A stretch of 64,000 nucleotides of DNA from Psychrobacillus sp044762855. Its GTDB lineage: Bacteria; Bacillota; Bacilli; Bacillales_A; Planococcaceae. Positions 16,485 through 25,283 of the stretch are shown here, piece after piece. Where the stretch lies: assembly GCF_044762855.1 (NCBI RefSeq), contig NZ_JBIWFB010000007.1, positions 62,001-126,000 on the forward strand, written 5' to 3'. How positions within the stretch are numbered: position 1 is the stretch's first letter; every line of letters starts with the position of its first letter. The notes under the pieces are model-generated. The model had not been told where the DNA came from, did no database searches, and saw nothing but the letters and a program-made list of their open reading frames with translations. The translations under genes and the position numbers were made by a program.

Positions 16485-17533
16485 GTATCCCCTTATCAAT
16501 CAAATGGAACAACAATCGACTCGAAATACTAAATCAGCAGAAACTACCACTTGAAGTGGAATATATAACACTTGAAACGCTTGAAGATGTGTATGATGCC
16601 ATCATCACATTAAAAGTACGAGGAGCTCCGGCAATTGGTATTACTGCTTCCTACGGACTAGCAGCAGCGGCACAGTATTACGAAACAAATTCTTTGGAAG
16701 ACTTCCATCAATTACTAAACAAAGATACGCTATATTTGGCTGAATCTAGACCAACAGCCGTCAATTTAGTGTGGGCTTTAGAGCGATTACGAGTTGCAGT
16801 CGAGCATGCGGAAACTGTGCAAGAAGCGAAGAAGCAGTTGTTAGAAGAAGCGGATAATATATACGAGGAAGATGAGGCATCTTGTCGTGCAATTGGTGAA
16901 TTTGCTTTGTCTTTACTTGAAGATTATACAAAAGTCATGACTATTTGTAATGCAGGCACAATTGCAACTGCGAAATATGGAACTGCCTTAGCACCTTTCC
17001 ATTTAGGAGCTGAAAAAGGGAGGCAGTTTCAAGTCTTTGCTTGTGAAACGAGACCTGTATTTCAAGGGGCACGACTCACTGTATGGGAGCTTCAGCAATC
17101 AGGAGTAGATGTCACTCTTATTACGGATAGCATGGCTGCACATACGATAGGTGCAAAAGGGATTGAAGCAATAATTGTTGGAGCAGACAGAATTGCTGCA
17201 AATGGTGATACGGCCAATAAAATTGGGACACTTAACTTGGCATTATTGGCAGCCGCATATCAAATTCCATTTTATGTGGCGGCACCTTCTTCGACTTTTG
17301 ATCTAACTATTGAGAGTGGTAAGACAATACAAATAGAAGAACGTCCACCAGAAGAAATAACACATATTGCTGGTAAACAAATAGCACCGGATAATACGAA
17401 AGTGTTTAATCCTGCCTTTGATGTGACACCTGCACATTTAATCACGGCGATTATTACAGAAAAAGGAATTATTTATCCAAAATATAATGAAAACATTGTA
17501 GCATTACTTGGTACAAATGAAGGAGAAGAATGA
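16481..17533 (+). CDS. mtnA: S-methyl-5-thioribose-1-phosphate isomerase
   Basis: A 350-residue eIF2B-like isomerase. It shows RGAPAIGITASYG, the catalytic cysteine in CNAGTIAT (about 155) and the aspartate in GADRIAANGDTANKIGT. It converts methylthioribose-1-phosphate to methylthioribulose-1-phosphate, the substrate of MtnB in the divergent operon. The start overlaps mtnK, and the stop overlaps the next gene, so translation is coupled through to the importer binding protein. Confidence 0.96.
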   Translation: MSIPLSIKWNNNRLEILNQQKLPLEVEYITLETLEDVYDAIITLKVRGAPAIGITASYGLAAAAQYYETNSLEDFHQLLNKDTLYLAESRPTAVNLVWALERLRVAVEHAETVQEAKKQLLEEADNIYEEDEASCRAIGEFALSLLEDYTKVMTICNAGTIATAKYGTALAPFHLGAEKGRQFQVFACETRPVFQGARLTVWELQQSGVDVTLITDSMAAHTIGAKGIEAIIVGADRIAANGDTANKIGTLNLALLAAAYQIPFYVAAPSSTFDLTIESGKTIQIEERPPEEITHIAGKQIAPDNTKVFNPAFDVTPAHLITAIITEKGIIYPKYNENIVALLGTNEGEE

Positions 17534-18612
17534 TGAAAACGAAAATAGGTTGGTTAATATCAGTATTACTAATAGTTGGCATTGTATTGGCGGGATGTCA
17601 GCCAAAAAGTAATGCCAAAGAAGATACATCTGCGCCAAGTTCAGAAAAACAATCAGAAAATCCATTAGCGGGTAAGAAAATTGCACTTATATTACAACAA
17701 AACCTTGGAACTTTTTCAGCCCAATATATTGAAGGTGTAAAGGAACAAGTAGAGAACTTTGGAGGAACTGTTACCGTATTTAACTCTGAAGGTGACTTAG
17801 CGAAAATGGCATCGAATTTAGATGCAGCAGTTAACCAAGGAATGGATGGAATTTTAATAGATCACGGTACAAAAGAAGCATTAAACCAAGGTGTTCAAAA
17901 TGCTGTCGACAAAGGAATTCCAGTAGTAGCATTTGACGCAGGTGTGGACGTAGAAGGGATTACTGTTTTAGAGCAAGGCGATCAAAAGATGGCTGAGATG
18001 ACATTACAGAAACTATTAGAAGACGCAAATGGTGAAGCAAATATCGTGAAAATTTGGGTTGCAGGTTTTGCACCGATGGAAAGAAGACAAGTTGCTTACG
18101 AGCAGTTTTTATCAGAAAACCCAGGAATAAAGGAAATTGCAACATTTGGAGCGGCAACACAAAATACAGCATTAGATACACAAGCACAAATGGAAGCCAT
18201 TTTAAAACAGTACCCGAACGAAGGAGATATTACTGCTGTTTGGGCAGCTTGGGATGAGTTTGCAAAAGGTGCCGTTCGAGCAATTGAACAAGCAGGTAGA
18301 ACAGATATTAAAGTGTATAGCATTGATATGAGCGATGAAGATCTACAAATGATTCAAAAAGAAAATAGTCCTTGGGTAGCTTCTGCTGCAGTCGATCCAA
18401 TGGATATTGGACGTATTCAAGTACGTTACCTATATCAAAAGATTAATGGTGAAAATCCAGAAGCTAATGTTGTACTAGATCCAGTGTTTGTCGATGCATC
18501 TAAACTTCCAAAAGAAACTGTGACGACGAATGGTTTACACGAGTTTATCGAAGGCTGGGGTGCGAGTGAACAAGGATATACAGATGCATTAAAAGAGTTG
18601 GAAAATCAATAA
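17533..18612 (+). CDS. Sugar-type ABC importer, substrate-binding lipoprotein (predicted methylthioribose)
   Basis: A 359-residue lipoprotein with signal ending VLAGC and a type I periplasmic-binding (ribose/LacI-like) fold; KKIALILQQNLGTF begins strand 1 and the hinge region includes VVAFDAGVDV. Such proteins bind ribose, galactose or related pentoses. Because it overlaps mtnA (TGATG) and lies under the same S-box, the 5-thio-pentose methylthioribose is the most likely ligand. That is inference from context; ribose itself cannot be excluded. ATG 17533 has AAGGAG 8 nt upstream; ATG 17530 is also possible. Confidence 0.82.
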   Translation: MKTKIGWLISVLLIVGIVLAGCQPKSNAKEDTSAPSSEKQSENPLAGKKIALILQQNLGTFSAQYIEGVKEQVENFGGTVTVFNSEGDLAKMASNLDAAVNQGMDGILIDHGTKEALNQGVQNAVDKGIPVVAFDAGVDVEGITVLEQGDQKMAEMTLQKLLEDANGEANIVKIWVAGFAPMERRQVAYEQFLSENPGIKEIATFGAATQNTALDTQAQMEAILKQYPNEGDITAVWAAWDEFAKGAVRAIEQAGRTDIKVYSIDMSDEDLQMIQKENSPWVASAAVDPMDIGRIQVRYLYQKINGENPEANVVLDPVFVDASKLPKETVTTNGLHEFIEGWGASEQGYTDALKELENQ

Positions 18613-18626
18613 ACTCAACTACTAGC

Positions 18627-18655
18627 AGCTGTCCTAATCAAGGGCAGCTTCTTTT
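18627..18655 (+). terminator. Internal attenuator after the binding-protein gene
   Basis: AGCTGTCC/GGGCAGCT stem followed by TTCTTTTT, between binding-protein and ATPase genes. It would favour high expression of the binding protein. Confidence 0.6.
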
Positions 18656-18673
18656 TAAGAAAGGAGCATGTTT

Positions 18674-20179
18674 GTGACAAATCCTTTTCTTTCGATGAAT
18701 TCGATACGTAAGTCATTTGGAAATGTGACAGCACTAGAGAATGCAATGTTTCACCTGGAAAAAGGGGAAGTACATGCATTGTTAGGTGTAAATGGCGCAG
18801 GAAAAAGTACGCTGATGAAAATATTATCAGGGGTGTATGAGCAAGATGAAGGAGAAATAGTGTTAGACGGTAAGAGCGTTCATCTACGTTCCCCAAAAGC
18901 GGCAAAAGAACAGGGAATTTACTGCGTTTATCAGGAAGTAGACACAGCAATTGTACCCGAGTTATCGGTTGCTGAAAATATTATGCTTGATACTATTGCG
19001 ACCTATAACAACTTGTTTATATCGACTTCGAAACTAAACAAAGAGGCAAGCATTGCACTAAAACAATTACAGGCGGAGAATATCTCCGTACAACAACCTG
19101 CCCATAAACTGACTTTAGCTGAAAAACAATTAGTATTAATCGCAAGGGCACTTGTTAGTTCAGCTAAAATAATTATTTTCGATGAACCAACTGCTCCTTT
19201 ATCACTTCATGAATCAGCTAAACTTTTTTCCGTGATTGATCAACTGAAAGCGCAAGGAGTCGGTTGTATATTTATTTCCCATCGACTTCCCGAAGTGTTT
19301 GAGATTAGTGACAAGATTACTGTCATGCGAGATGGGACGTTAGTGGACGTTTTTCAAACTGCAAATGCAACTGCAGAGGATATTATTGAAGCAATGCTTG
19401 GTACTTCCTTTCAGCAGGAGCAACATACTAGAAGTCACTCTTTAGGAGAAACGTTATTGGATGTAAAAGAATTGTCTGACCGGCATAAGTTAAACAATCT
19501 TTCATTTACCGTTTCAGCAGGAGAGATTGTCGGTATTGTTGGTCTAGTAGGGGCTGGCAAAACCGAGTTAGCGAAAGCATTATTTGGCTTAGAATCACTA
19601 ACAAATGGAACCATGAAACTTTCAGGCAATGAAGTAAAAGTGACACATCCGAAAGACGCTATTAGTGCAGGAATGGCTCTTATTCCTGAAGAACGACGAA
19701 AAGAAGGCTTATTTGTACATGAATCGTTGCAAACGAATGCATCATTTCCAAACTTACGAAAGTTTTCTAACCTACTATTTATGAATAAAAGCGCGGAAAG
19801 AAGTTTTGCAAAGGATATTATTAAACGATTACAGATTAAAACAGATCATACCGAAACACCACTCATTCATTTAAGTGGAGGAAATCAACAAAAAGTAGTA
19901 ATCGGTAAATGGACTTCACGAGATTCTATTCTTTATTTGTTCGATGAACCAACAAAAGGCGTCGATATTGGAGCAAAAGCGGATATTTTTAAGCTTATTC
20001 GAGATCTAGCGGAGAGTGGAAAGGGCTGTCTTTACTTTTCGAGCGAAATTCAAGAAGCAATTGGTATTTCTGATCGTATTTTAGTTATGTATAACGGTCA
20101 AATCGTGAAGGAATTTTCACGGGGAGAGGCGACCCAGGAAAGGATTTTGTTGTATGCAAGCGGTGGGAAAGAAGAATAA
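18674..20179 (+). CDS. Sugar-type ABC importer, double ATPase (RbsA/MglA-like)
   Basis: About 501 residues with two fused ABC domains. The first has Walker A GVNGAGKST; its signature region is diverged, with LAEKQLV in place of LSGGQ. The second has GLVGAGKTE, signature LSGGNQQK and Walker B YLFDEPTKGVD. This arrangement is diagnostic for ribose/galactose-class importers. GTG 18674 follows GGAG by 7 nt and is preferred to ATG 18668, which is too close. It energises the importer encoded around it. Confidence 0.88.
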   Translation: MTNPFLSMNSIRKSFGNVTALENAMFHLEKGEVHALLGVNGAGKSTLMKILSGVYEQDEGEIVLDGKSVHLRSPKAAKEQGIYCVYQEVDTAIVPELSVAENIMLDTIATYNNLFISTSKLNKEASIALKQLQAENISVQQPAHKLTLAEKQLVLIARALVSSAKIIIFDEPTAPLSLHESAKLFSVIDQLKAQGVGCIFISHRLPEVFEISDKITVMRDGTLVDVFQTANATAEDIIEAMLGTSFQQEQHTRSHSLGETLLDVKELSDRHKLNNLSFTVSAGEIVGIVGLVGAGKTELAKALFGLESLTNGTMKLSGNEVKVTHPKDAISAGMALIPEERRKEGLFVHESLQTNASFPNLRKFSNLLFMNKSAERSFAKDIIKRLQIKTDHTETPLIHLSGGNQQKVVIGKWTSRDSILYLFDEPTKGVDIGAKADIFKLIRDLAESGKGCLYFSSEIQEAIGISDRILVMYNGQIVKEFSRGEATQERILLYASGGKEE

Positions 20180-21176
20180 AGTAAAAGAAAATGGTATACA
20201 ATTTCTATTTAAATATGGTGCTATTGCGTTATTGATTCTGATTATTTGTTATTTTAGTTCCATAAGTGAAGCTTTTTTAACTTATGCGAACTTTACTGAT
20301 ATTTTGCGTTCGATATCTATTGTTACGCTACTAGCCTTAGGGGTCACGTTTACATTAGTAGTAGGCGGGTTTGATCTGTCAGTTGGATCGACGATGTCGT
20401 TATCAACGGTCGTTACTGCCTCTTTAATGGTATGGTATGAAATGCCGCTCTGGCTCGTTCTCATTCTACCGGTTTTAGTGGGAGTTTTAGTAGGTGTCCT
20501 TAATAGTTTTCTAATTGTAGTATTAGGTATTCCAGATTTGCTTGCGACATTAAGCATGATGTATATCGTTGCTGGTTTTCATCGTACATATACAGAAGGT
20601 TATTCTATTTATAATAATATGCCACTTACAGCTGGTGGTACTGCCCCTGGTCAATTGTCGGAAGCCTTTCTTTGGATTGGTCAAGGAAGACTGCTTGGTT
20701 TGCCAGTTCCTGTGTGGATCATGCTAGGAATGGTGTTAATCGCTTATGTAGTACTCCATCATACTCGTTGGGGACGGGTTCTATATATGACCGGTGGAAA
20801 TGCGGAAGCTGCAACGTTGTCGGGAGTGAATACACGTAAAGTGAAATTTGCAGCATATATTATTTCTGGAGTGTTCGCTTCTATGGCGGGTATATTGTTT
20901 ACTGCCCGTGTTGGTTCTGGACAAATTGATGCTGGTGCACCTATGTTAATGGAAGCAGTAGCGGCGGTATTTGTAGGATACTCTGTTCTTGGTGCAGGGA
21001 AGCCAAATGCGATCGGAACGTTTTTTGGAGCGGCAGTGATCGGAATTTTGCTAAACGGCTTAACAATTTTAAATTTGCCGTATTACGCATTCGATATTAT
21101 TAAAGGTGCCGTGTTAGTTTCAGCACTTGCTGTGACGTATGTTTATGCGAAAAAAAGATTTAGTCAAACAGGATAA
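20154..21176 (+). CDS. Sugar-type ABC importer, permease (RbsC-like)
   Basis: A 340-residue membrane protein with eight to ten hydrophobic segments. Family landmarks are VVGGFDLSVGSTMSL near residue 64, GIPDLLATLS and GGNAEAATLSGVNTRKVKF. It overlaps the ATPase gene by 26 nt; the ribosome site GAAAGGA is inside the ATPase coding region. With one permease gene the transporter would be a homodimer in the membrane. Confidence 0.88.
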   Translation: MQAVGKKNKVKENGIQFLFKYGAIALLILIICYFSSISEAFLTYANFTDILRSISIVTLLALGVTFTLVVGGFDLSVGSTMSLSTVVTASLMVWYEMPLWLVLILPVLVGVLVGVLNSFLIVVLGIPDLLATLSMMYIVAGFHRTYTEGYSIYNNMPLTAGGTAPGQLSEAFLWIGQGRLLGLPVPVWIMLGMVLIAYVVLHHTRWGRVLYMTGGNAEAATLSGVNTRKVKFAAYIISGVFASMAGILFTARVGSGQIDAGAPMLMEAVAAVFVGYSVLGAGKPNAIGTFFGAAVIGILLNGLTILNLPYYAFDIIKGAVLVSALAVTYVYAKKRFSQTG

Positions 21177-21262
21177 ATTTTGTGTCCCGTCTACTTGTTT
21201 TCTTTTCATACGAGTATATAATTCTAGCATATCCTACATTATTTATGGAATGGGCGGAATTT

Positions 21263-22462
21263 ATGAGAACGTATAATGAGAAGATTAGTATTTATCATGG
21301 GATGGCTTCCACTACAGCACTTAACTTTACTAATAACTTTTTCCCGATATTTGCGATTACGATACTGGGTGCTACTAATTATCAAGTAGGATTAATCAGT
21401 TCGTTGCCTCCATTAATCGCATTGTTAATGACTATTCCGGCAGCAGTGTTATTAAACCGAGCAAATGCACAAAAAAAGCTAGTGGCTATGTCTGTGCTTC
21501 TCGCCAGATTAATGTTTTTATTCATTGTATTTGTAGTGTATTTGCCCTCTACTTCTCTTCAATCATGGGCATTTCTAGCAATTATAGCTTTCATTAGTGT
21601 ACCAAATACGGTTGCTAATGTAGGTTGGCAAACGCTTATTAGTGGAATGATTGAGGAATCCAGAAGAGGACAGTTTTTCAGTGACCGCAATCGTTTATTG
21701 ACGATGGTCGGGCTCGTGACTACTTTACTAATCGGTATTTTAATGAGGGATGCTTCGGAAAGTATTGTTGCTTACCAAATACTTTTTGCTATTGCTTTCG
21801 TCTTTGGTTTGCTAGAGGTATTCTTCTTATTAAAACATGAAGAAGATGTAATAAAAGTAGGAAATAATGAATCCAAAAAGAAATCAATGGATTGGAGCAT
21901 TTTTAAACATGCTCATTATGTTTGGTTTTTAGCTGCTGCTCTCTTTTTTAACTTTGCTTGGCAAATGGCTTGGGGATTATTCAATATATATAATGTGCGA
22001 GTAGCTGGAGCAACTATTTTTTGGATTAGCATGTTTTCTGTTGGTAGCATGCTTATGCAAATACTGACATTTCCACTTTGGAAAAAATGGGCTGATAAGT
22101 ATTCCAATATGCATGTATTTATATGGGCAGCAATTGGAATGGCAACAACACCTTTTTTAGTTTCGCTATCTACAAATCTGTATTATTTAACGCTCATTCA
22201 GACGTCGTCAGGTTTCTTTCTATCAGGTACAGTATTGATTTTATTTAATTTACTATTAGAGAAATCTCCTGAGCAATCTCGTACGTATTGCATAACAACG
22301 TACAATGTCTTACTGGCCTTTGTAGCATTTGTTGCTCCACAAGTTGGTATTTGGTTATTAGATCTCTTGGGTATGGACGTGGCTATGTATATCAGCTCCA
22401 TACTGCGGTTTTTAAGTGCCTTTGGATTTTTATATGTTTATATAAGACAGAGAAAAAAGTAA
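21263..22462 (+). CDS. Major facilitator superfamily transporter
   Basis: About 399 residues with 10-12 transmembrane segments and an MFS-like core. The loop MIEESRRGQFFSDRNR resembles the RxxxGR region between helices. It lies close behind the S-box importer and shares its direction, so it could belong to the same transcript and might export or import a salvage-related compound; nothing in the sequence proves that. Start is uncertain: the frame is open from GTG 21182, ATG 21245 has no ribosome site, and ATG 21263 follows GGGCGGA. Confidence 0.72.
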   Translation: MRTYNEKISIYHGMASTTALNFTNNFFPIFAITILGATNYQVGLISSLPPLIALLMTIPAAVLLNRANAQKKLVAMSVLLARLMFLFIVFVVYLPSTSLQSWAFLAIIAFISVPNTVANVGWQTLISGMIEESRRGQFFSDRNRLLTMVGLVTTLLIGILMRDASESIVAYQILFAIAFVFGLLEVFFLLKHEEDVIKVGNNESKKKSMDWSIFKHAHYVWFLAAALFFNFAWQMAWGLFNIYNVRVAGATIFWISMFSVGSMLMQILTFPLWKKWADKYSNMHVFIWAAIGMATTPFLVSLSTNLYYLTLIQTSSGFFLSGTVLILFNLLLEKSPEQSRTYCITTYNVLLAFVAFVAPQVGIWLLDLLGMDVAMYISSILRFLSAFGFLYVYIRQRKK

Positions 22463-22485
22463 AAAAGCGCAGATAGCGCTTTTTT
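22461..22485. terminator. Bidirectional terminator
   Basis: AAAAAAGCGC/GCGCTTTTTT stem between convergent MFS and TetR genes; both stop codons touch the stem. Confidence 0.85.
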
Positions 22486-23128
22486 ATTTTTTCCCTAGCC
22501 CATGCATAATAAATTGAACCGTACGCTCTATTTCAAGTTCATCGTCCCAGTCACTGTCTGGGAAGAAAATATAGCGGGAAATTAAAAAGCCGAATATACT
22601 CGAAATGGCAAGCCTAGCAGCGCTTAATGTCGGCATTTCGATTAGTTGCCCTTTATCTTGATATCCTTTAATAACTTGCAAAATACGATCAAAAGTTTTT
22701 CGGGCAACTTGTTCTATAAACTGTTCTCTTAACTCTGGTTGGAATGGTATTTCCTGTATTACAATTTTAATAACAGGAAGCATCTTTTTAATAATATCGC
22801 TTCGGTTTTTGATCGCTGCTCTTAAAAAATCTTCTACGTTTTCATAGGGACGATCAAGTACTTTATGAAAATCATTTACAATGAATGGGCCGATTAGTTT
22901 TGTCATAAGGGGAGCGACGATTGAAACAAGCAACTCTTTTTTCGTTTTATAATGTCTAAAAATAGTTCCTTCTGCTACCCCCGCTTTTTTCGCAATCTCA
23001 TTAGTAGACGTTGCGGCATACCCTTTTTCGGAAAATGATTCTATAGCAGCAATGATAATCTTTTTTTGTTTTTCGGTTAACTTCTCTTCTTCAAATAACT
23101 GTTGTAACAATACTTCATCTTCAGACAT
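22484..23128 (-). CDS. TetR-family transcriptional regulator
   Basis: A 214-residue regulator. The N-terminal helix-turn-helix reads IIIAAIESFSEKGYAATST, then EIAKKAGVAEGTIFRHY, the most conserved TetR segment. The C-terminal part is a helical ligand-binding domain. It is the last gene of an operon behind the two ABC exporter genes and probably represses them by binding the palindrome at 24988-25005. Ligand unknown. Confidence 0.9.
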   Translation of the reverse strand: MSEDEVLLQQLFEEEKLTEKQKKIIIAAIESFSEKGYAATSTNEIAKKAGVAEGTIFRHYKTKKELLVSIVAPLMTKLIGPFIVNDFHKVLDRPYENVEDFLRAAIKNRSDIIKKMLPVIKIVIQEIPFQPELREQFIEQVARKTFDRILQVIKGYQDKGQLIEMPTLSAARLAISSIFGFLISRYIFFPDSDWDDELEIERTVQFIMHGLGKK

Positions 23129-23140
23129 TAGGTACTCCTT

Positions 23141-24247
23141 TCAAATTTTTCGATATTTCTTTAAAGCGATAATATTTAACACGATAAATACAAGGGCAAA
23201 TCCCAATAATACAAAGAGTTCATTTTTAATATCACTTAGACCAAAACCTTTATACATCACGTCTACTAAGGCATTTCCACCATAGTACATTGGCATGCAT
23301 TTCGCAACAATTTGCATCCATTCAGGCATTCCTTCAATCGGCAAAATCCCCGCAAAAAAGACTTGAGGAATGATTGCAATAGGTATAAACTGCATCATTT
23401 GAAATTCCGAATTTGCAAAAGCCGACAATAAAATACCAAGCAATAATGCTACAAGTGCTAGTGATAAATTAATCAAAATTACATGCCATAGGGAACCAAC
23501 GAGCATAATGTCTAAAACTTTTGTAGCGTAAAAAACAACAATCATTGTTTGAATGATTGCAAAGAAGCCGTATCCGATTAAATAGCCAAATACAATATCT
23601 CTTCTTTGAATAGGCGTTGCCATCAATCGGTCAAGTGTTCCGGTCGTCCGTTCTCGGAGTAACCCAATACCCGAAATAAGGAAGACGAAAAAGAATACAA
23701 AGAAACCGACTAATATGGGACTTAACTGGTCAAAAAAAGTTGTGTCACTGTCCCCATAAATATAAGTAGTATTAATTTCGGGCATTTTTGCTTGAGATAT
23801 AGGAAATTGTACATTTGGAAGGTGACGCCCTATCTCTTCTACGAACGTGGACAGATTATCCGCCTGTTCGCTTGCTTTTACGGTGGAAATAGCTTGCATT
23901 ATTTTAGTCTGTAATAATTTTGCTTTAGAAGGGTCGTCATTTGTAATAGTTAATTCTATTTGATCTTCATCCATTTGAAGTAGGGCATCTAGGTGATGAT
24001 CTTTTATGAGTATATCGGGTTTTTGGGGCTGTTGAAATAATAGGACGTCTACTTCTTTTTCTTGCAATTGTTCTACTAAGCCTTCTTCTATATTAACTGC
24101 CCCTAGTCTTGGAGTAGTTGTATCAGAGGAAAGTAAAAAATGCAGCAATGTTAAGATGACTAATGGGGCAATCATCATTAAAGCAAGTGTTCGTTTGTCA
24201 CGTACCATTTGGATACAAACTCGTTTAACTAAAGCAAGTGTCATCAT
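23141..24247 (-). CDS. ABC-2 type exporter permease
   Basis: A 368-residue protein with one N-terminal membrane helix, a long extracytoplasmic region (about 40-170) and five further helices including the ABC-2 signature region LLRERTTGTLDRLMATPIQR. Such permeases export drugs, lipids or cell wall precursors. It overlaps the ATPase stop by 4 nt, so a tight pair is expected. Control by the TetR gene just downstream suggests a drug or membrane-stress role. Confidence 0.87.
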   Translation of the reverse strand: MMTLALVKRVCIQMVRDKRTLALMMIAPLVILTLLHFLLSSDTTTPRLGAVNIEEGLVEQLQEKEVDVLLFQQPQKPDILIKDHHLDALLQMDEDQIELTITNDDPSKAKLLQTKIMQAISTVKASEQADNLSTFVEEIGRHLPNVQFPISQAKMPEINTTYIYGDSDTTFFDQLSPILVGFFVFFFVFLISGIGLLRERTTGTLDRLMATPIQRRDIVFGYLIGYGFFAIIQTMIVVFYATKVLDIMLVGSLWHVILINLSLALVALLLGILLSAFANSEFQMMQFIPIAIIPQVFFAGILPIEGMPEWMQIVAKCMPMYYGGNALVDVMYKGFGLSDIKNELFVLLGFALVFIVLNIIALKKYRKI

Positions 24248-24966
24248 CTTTTTGCACCTCCCGCTTTTAGAAATACTTCCTCTAAGCTATTTATTTGATA
24301 GTGGCTTTTCAATTCTAATGGTGAACCACTCGAAATTATTTCTCCATCTCTAACCATCACAAGTTGATCGCATTTCTCTGCTTCATCCATTACATGTGTT
24401 GTGATTAAAATAGTTTTTCCTGCTTCTTTTAGGCGAGAAATTTCAGCCCATATGGATTTTCTGAGCTCTGGATCAATTCCAACTGTAGGCTCATCTAGTA
24501 TTAATACTTGGGGATCATGTATTAGCGCAATAGCTAATGAAAGTCGTCGCTTCATACCACCTGAATAATTTTGTACCTTCTTAGATAAATGAGAAGTCAA
24601 TTCTACTAAATTAGCTGCGTAAGCAATTCGTTCTTTTTGTACGTTTTTGTTTAATTTATAAAGGGATGCAAAAAAGGCAAGGTTTTCTAGCCCGGTTAAA
24701 TCATTGTACAAGGCATCTGCTTGTGCCATATATCCGATATGTTGTAACAGGCTCAAGTTTGGAACTTTTGTATTTAACACATGTACTTGACCAGCGGAAG
24801 GTTGATCCATTCCTACAATGATTTTCACTAATGTGGTTTTACCAGAACCAGACGGGCCAATTAAGCCAAAAACCTGTCCTGCATTCACTGCAATACTAAT
24901 GTTAGTTAAAACATTTTTTTTTCCATAACTTTTACTTACTTGATGTAATTCAATGGTTGAAGTCAT
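24244..24966 (-). CDS. ABC exporter ATP-binding protein
   Basis: A 240-residue ATPase with Walker A GPSGSGKTT, Q-loop GYMAQADALY, signature YSGGMKRR, Walker B VLILDEPTVGID and switch histidine TTHVMDE. The GMKRR signature variant is typical of ABC-2 drug/lipid exporters. First gene of the exporter-TetR operon, with an AAAGGAGG site upstream. Confidence 0.9.
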   Translation of the reverse strand: MTSTIELHQVSKSYGKKNVLTNISIAVNAGQVFGLIGPSGSGKTTLVKIIVGMDQPSAGQVHVLNTKVPNLSLLQHIGYMAQADALYNDLTGLENLAFFASLYKLNKNVQKERIAYAANLVELTSHLSKKVQNYSGGMKRRLSLAIALIHDPQVLILDEPTVGIDPELRKSIWAEISRLKEAGKTILITTHVMDEAEKCDQLVMVRDGEIISSGSPLELKSHYQINSLEEVFLKAGGAKR

Positions 24967-24987
24967 TAATAAAACCTCCTTTTTTAA

Positions 24988-25005
24988 AGTGAGTGATTAC
25001 TCACT
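24988..25005. promoter_or_regulatory. Palindromic operator of the TetR-ABC operon
   Basis: AGTGAGTGATTACTCACT is an 18-bp palindrome with one mismatched pair, about 20 nt before the ATPase start. AGTGAGT arms resemble operators of QacR/LmrA-type TetR proteins in Bacilli. Probable binding site of the operon's own TetR. Confidence 0.75.
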
Positions 25006-25114
25006 ATCATTTTATGCTTTATAAAATCTAAGTCAATACTTATTGAGAAAAAATTAGTGAACTTAAAATATTTAATTGATAAGGAGAGGAAGGGAATGAG
25101 GAAATTGAAAATAA

Positions 25115-25172
25115 AAACACCTTCCATTGAAAGACGGTATACAATACCTAAATCATCAATGTGGAGGTGTTT
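25115..25172 (-). terminator. Long hairpin downstream of the GT2 gene
   Basis: AAACACCTTCCATTGA pairs with its near complement at 25156-25172 (one bulge), capped by GGTAT/ATACC. On the minus strand it ends in TTTTTATTTT, as expected for a terminator of the glycosyltransferase transcript. Confidence 0.6.
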
Positions 25173-25283
25173 ATTTGCACTTAAACTAGAGTAATCATTT
25201 TCACCTATTGTTGGAATAGATTATGAAATATTCTTGTTTAATTGTAGTTTTTTTAGAACGTCAACAATTCCTTCTTATTCATT

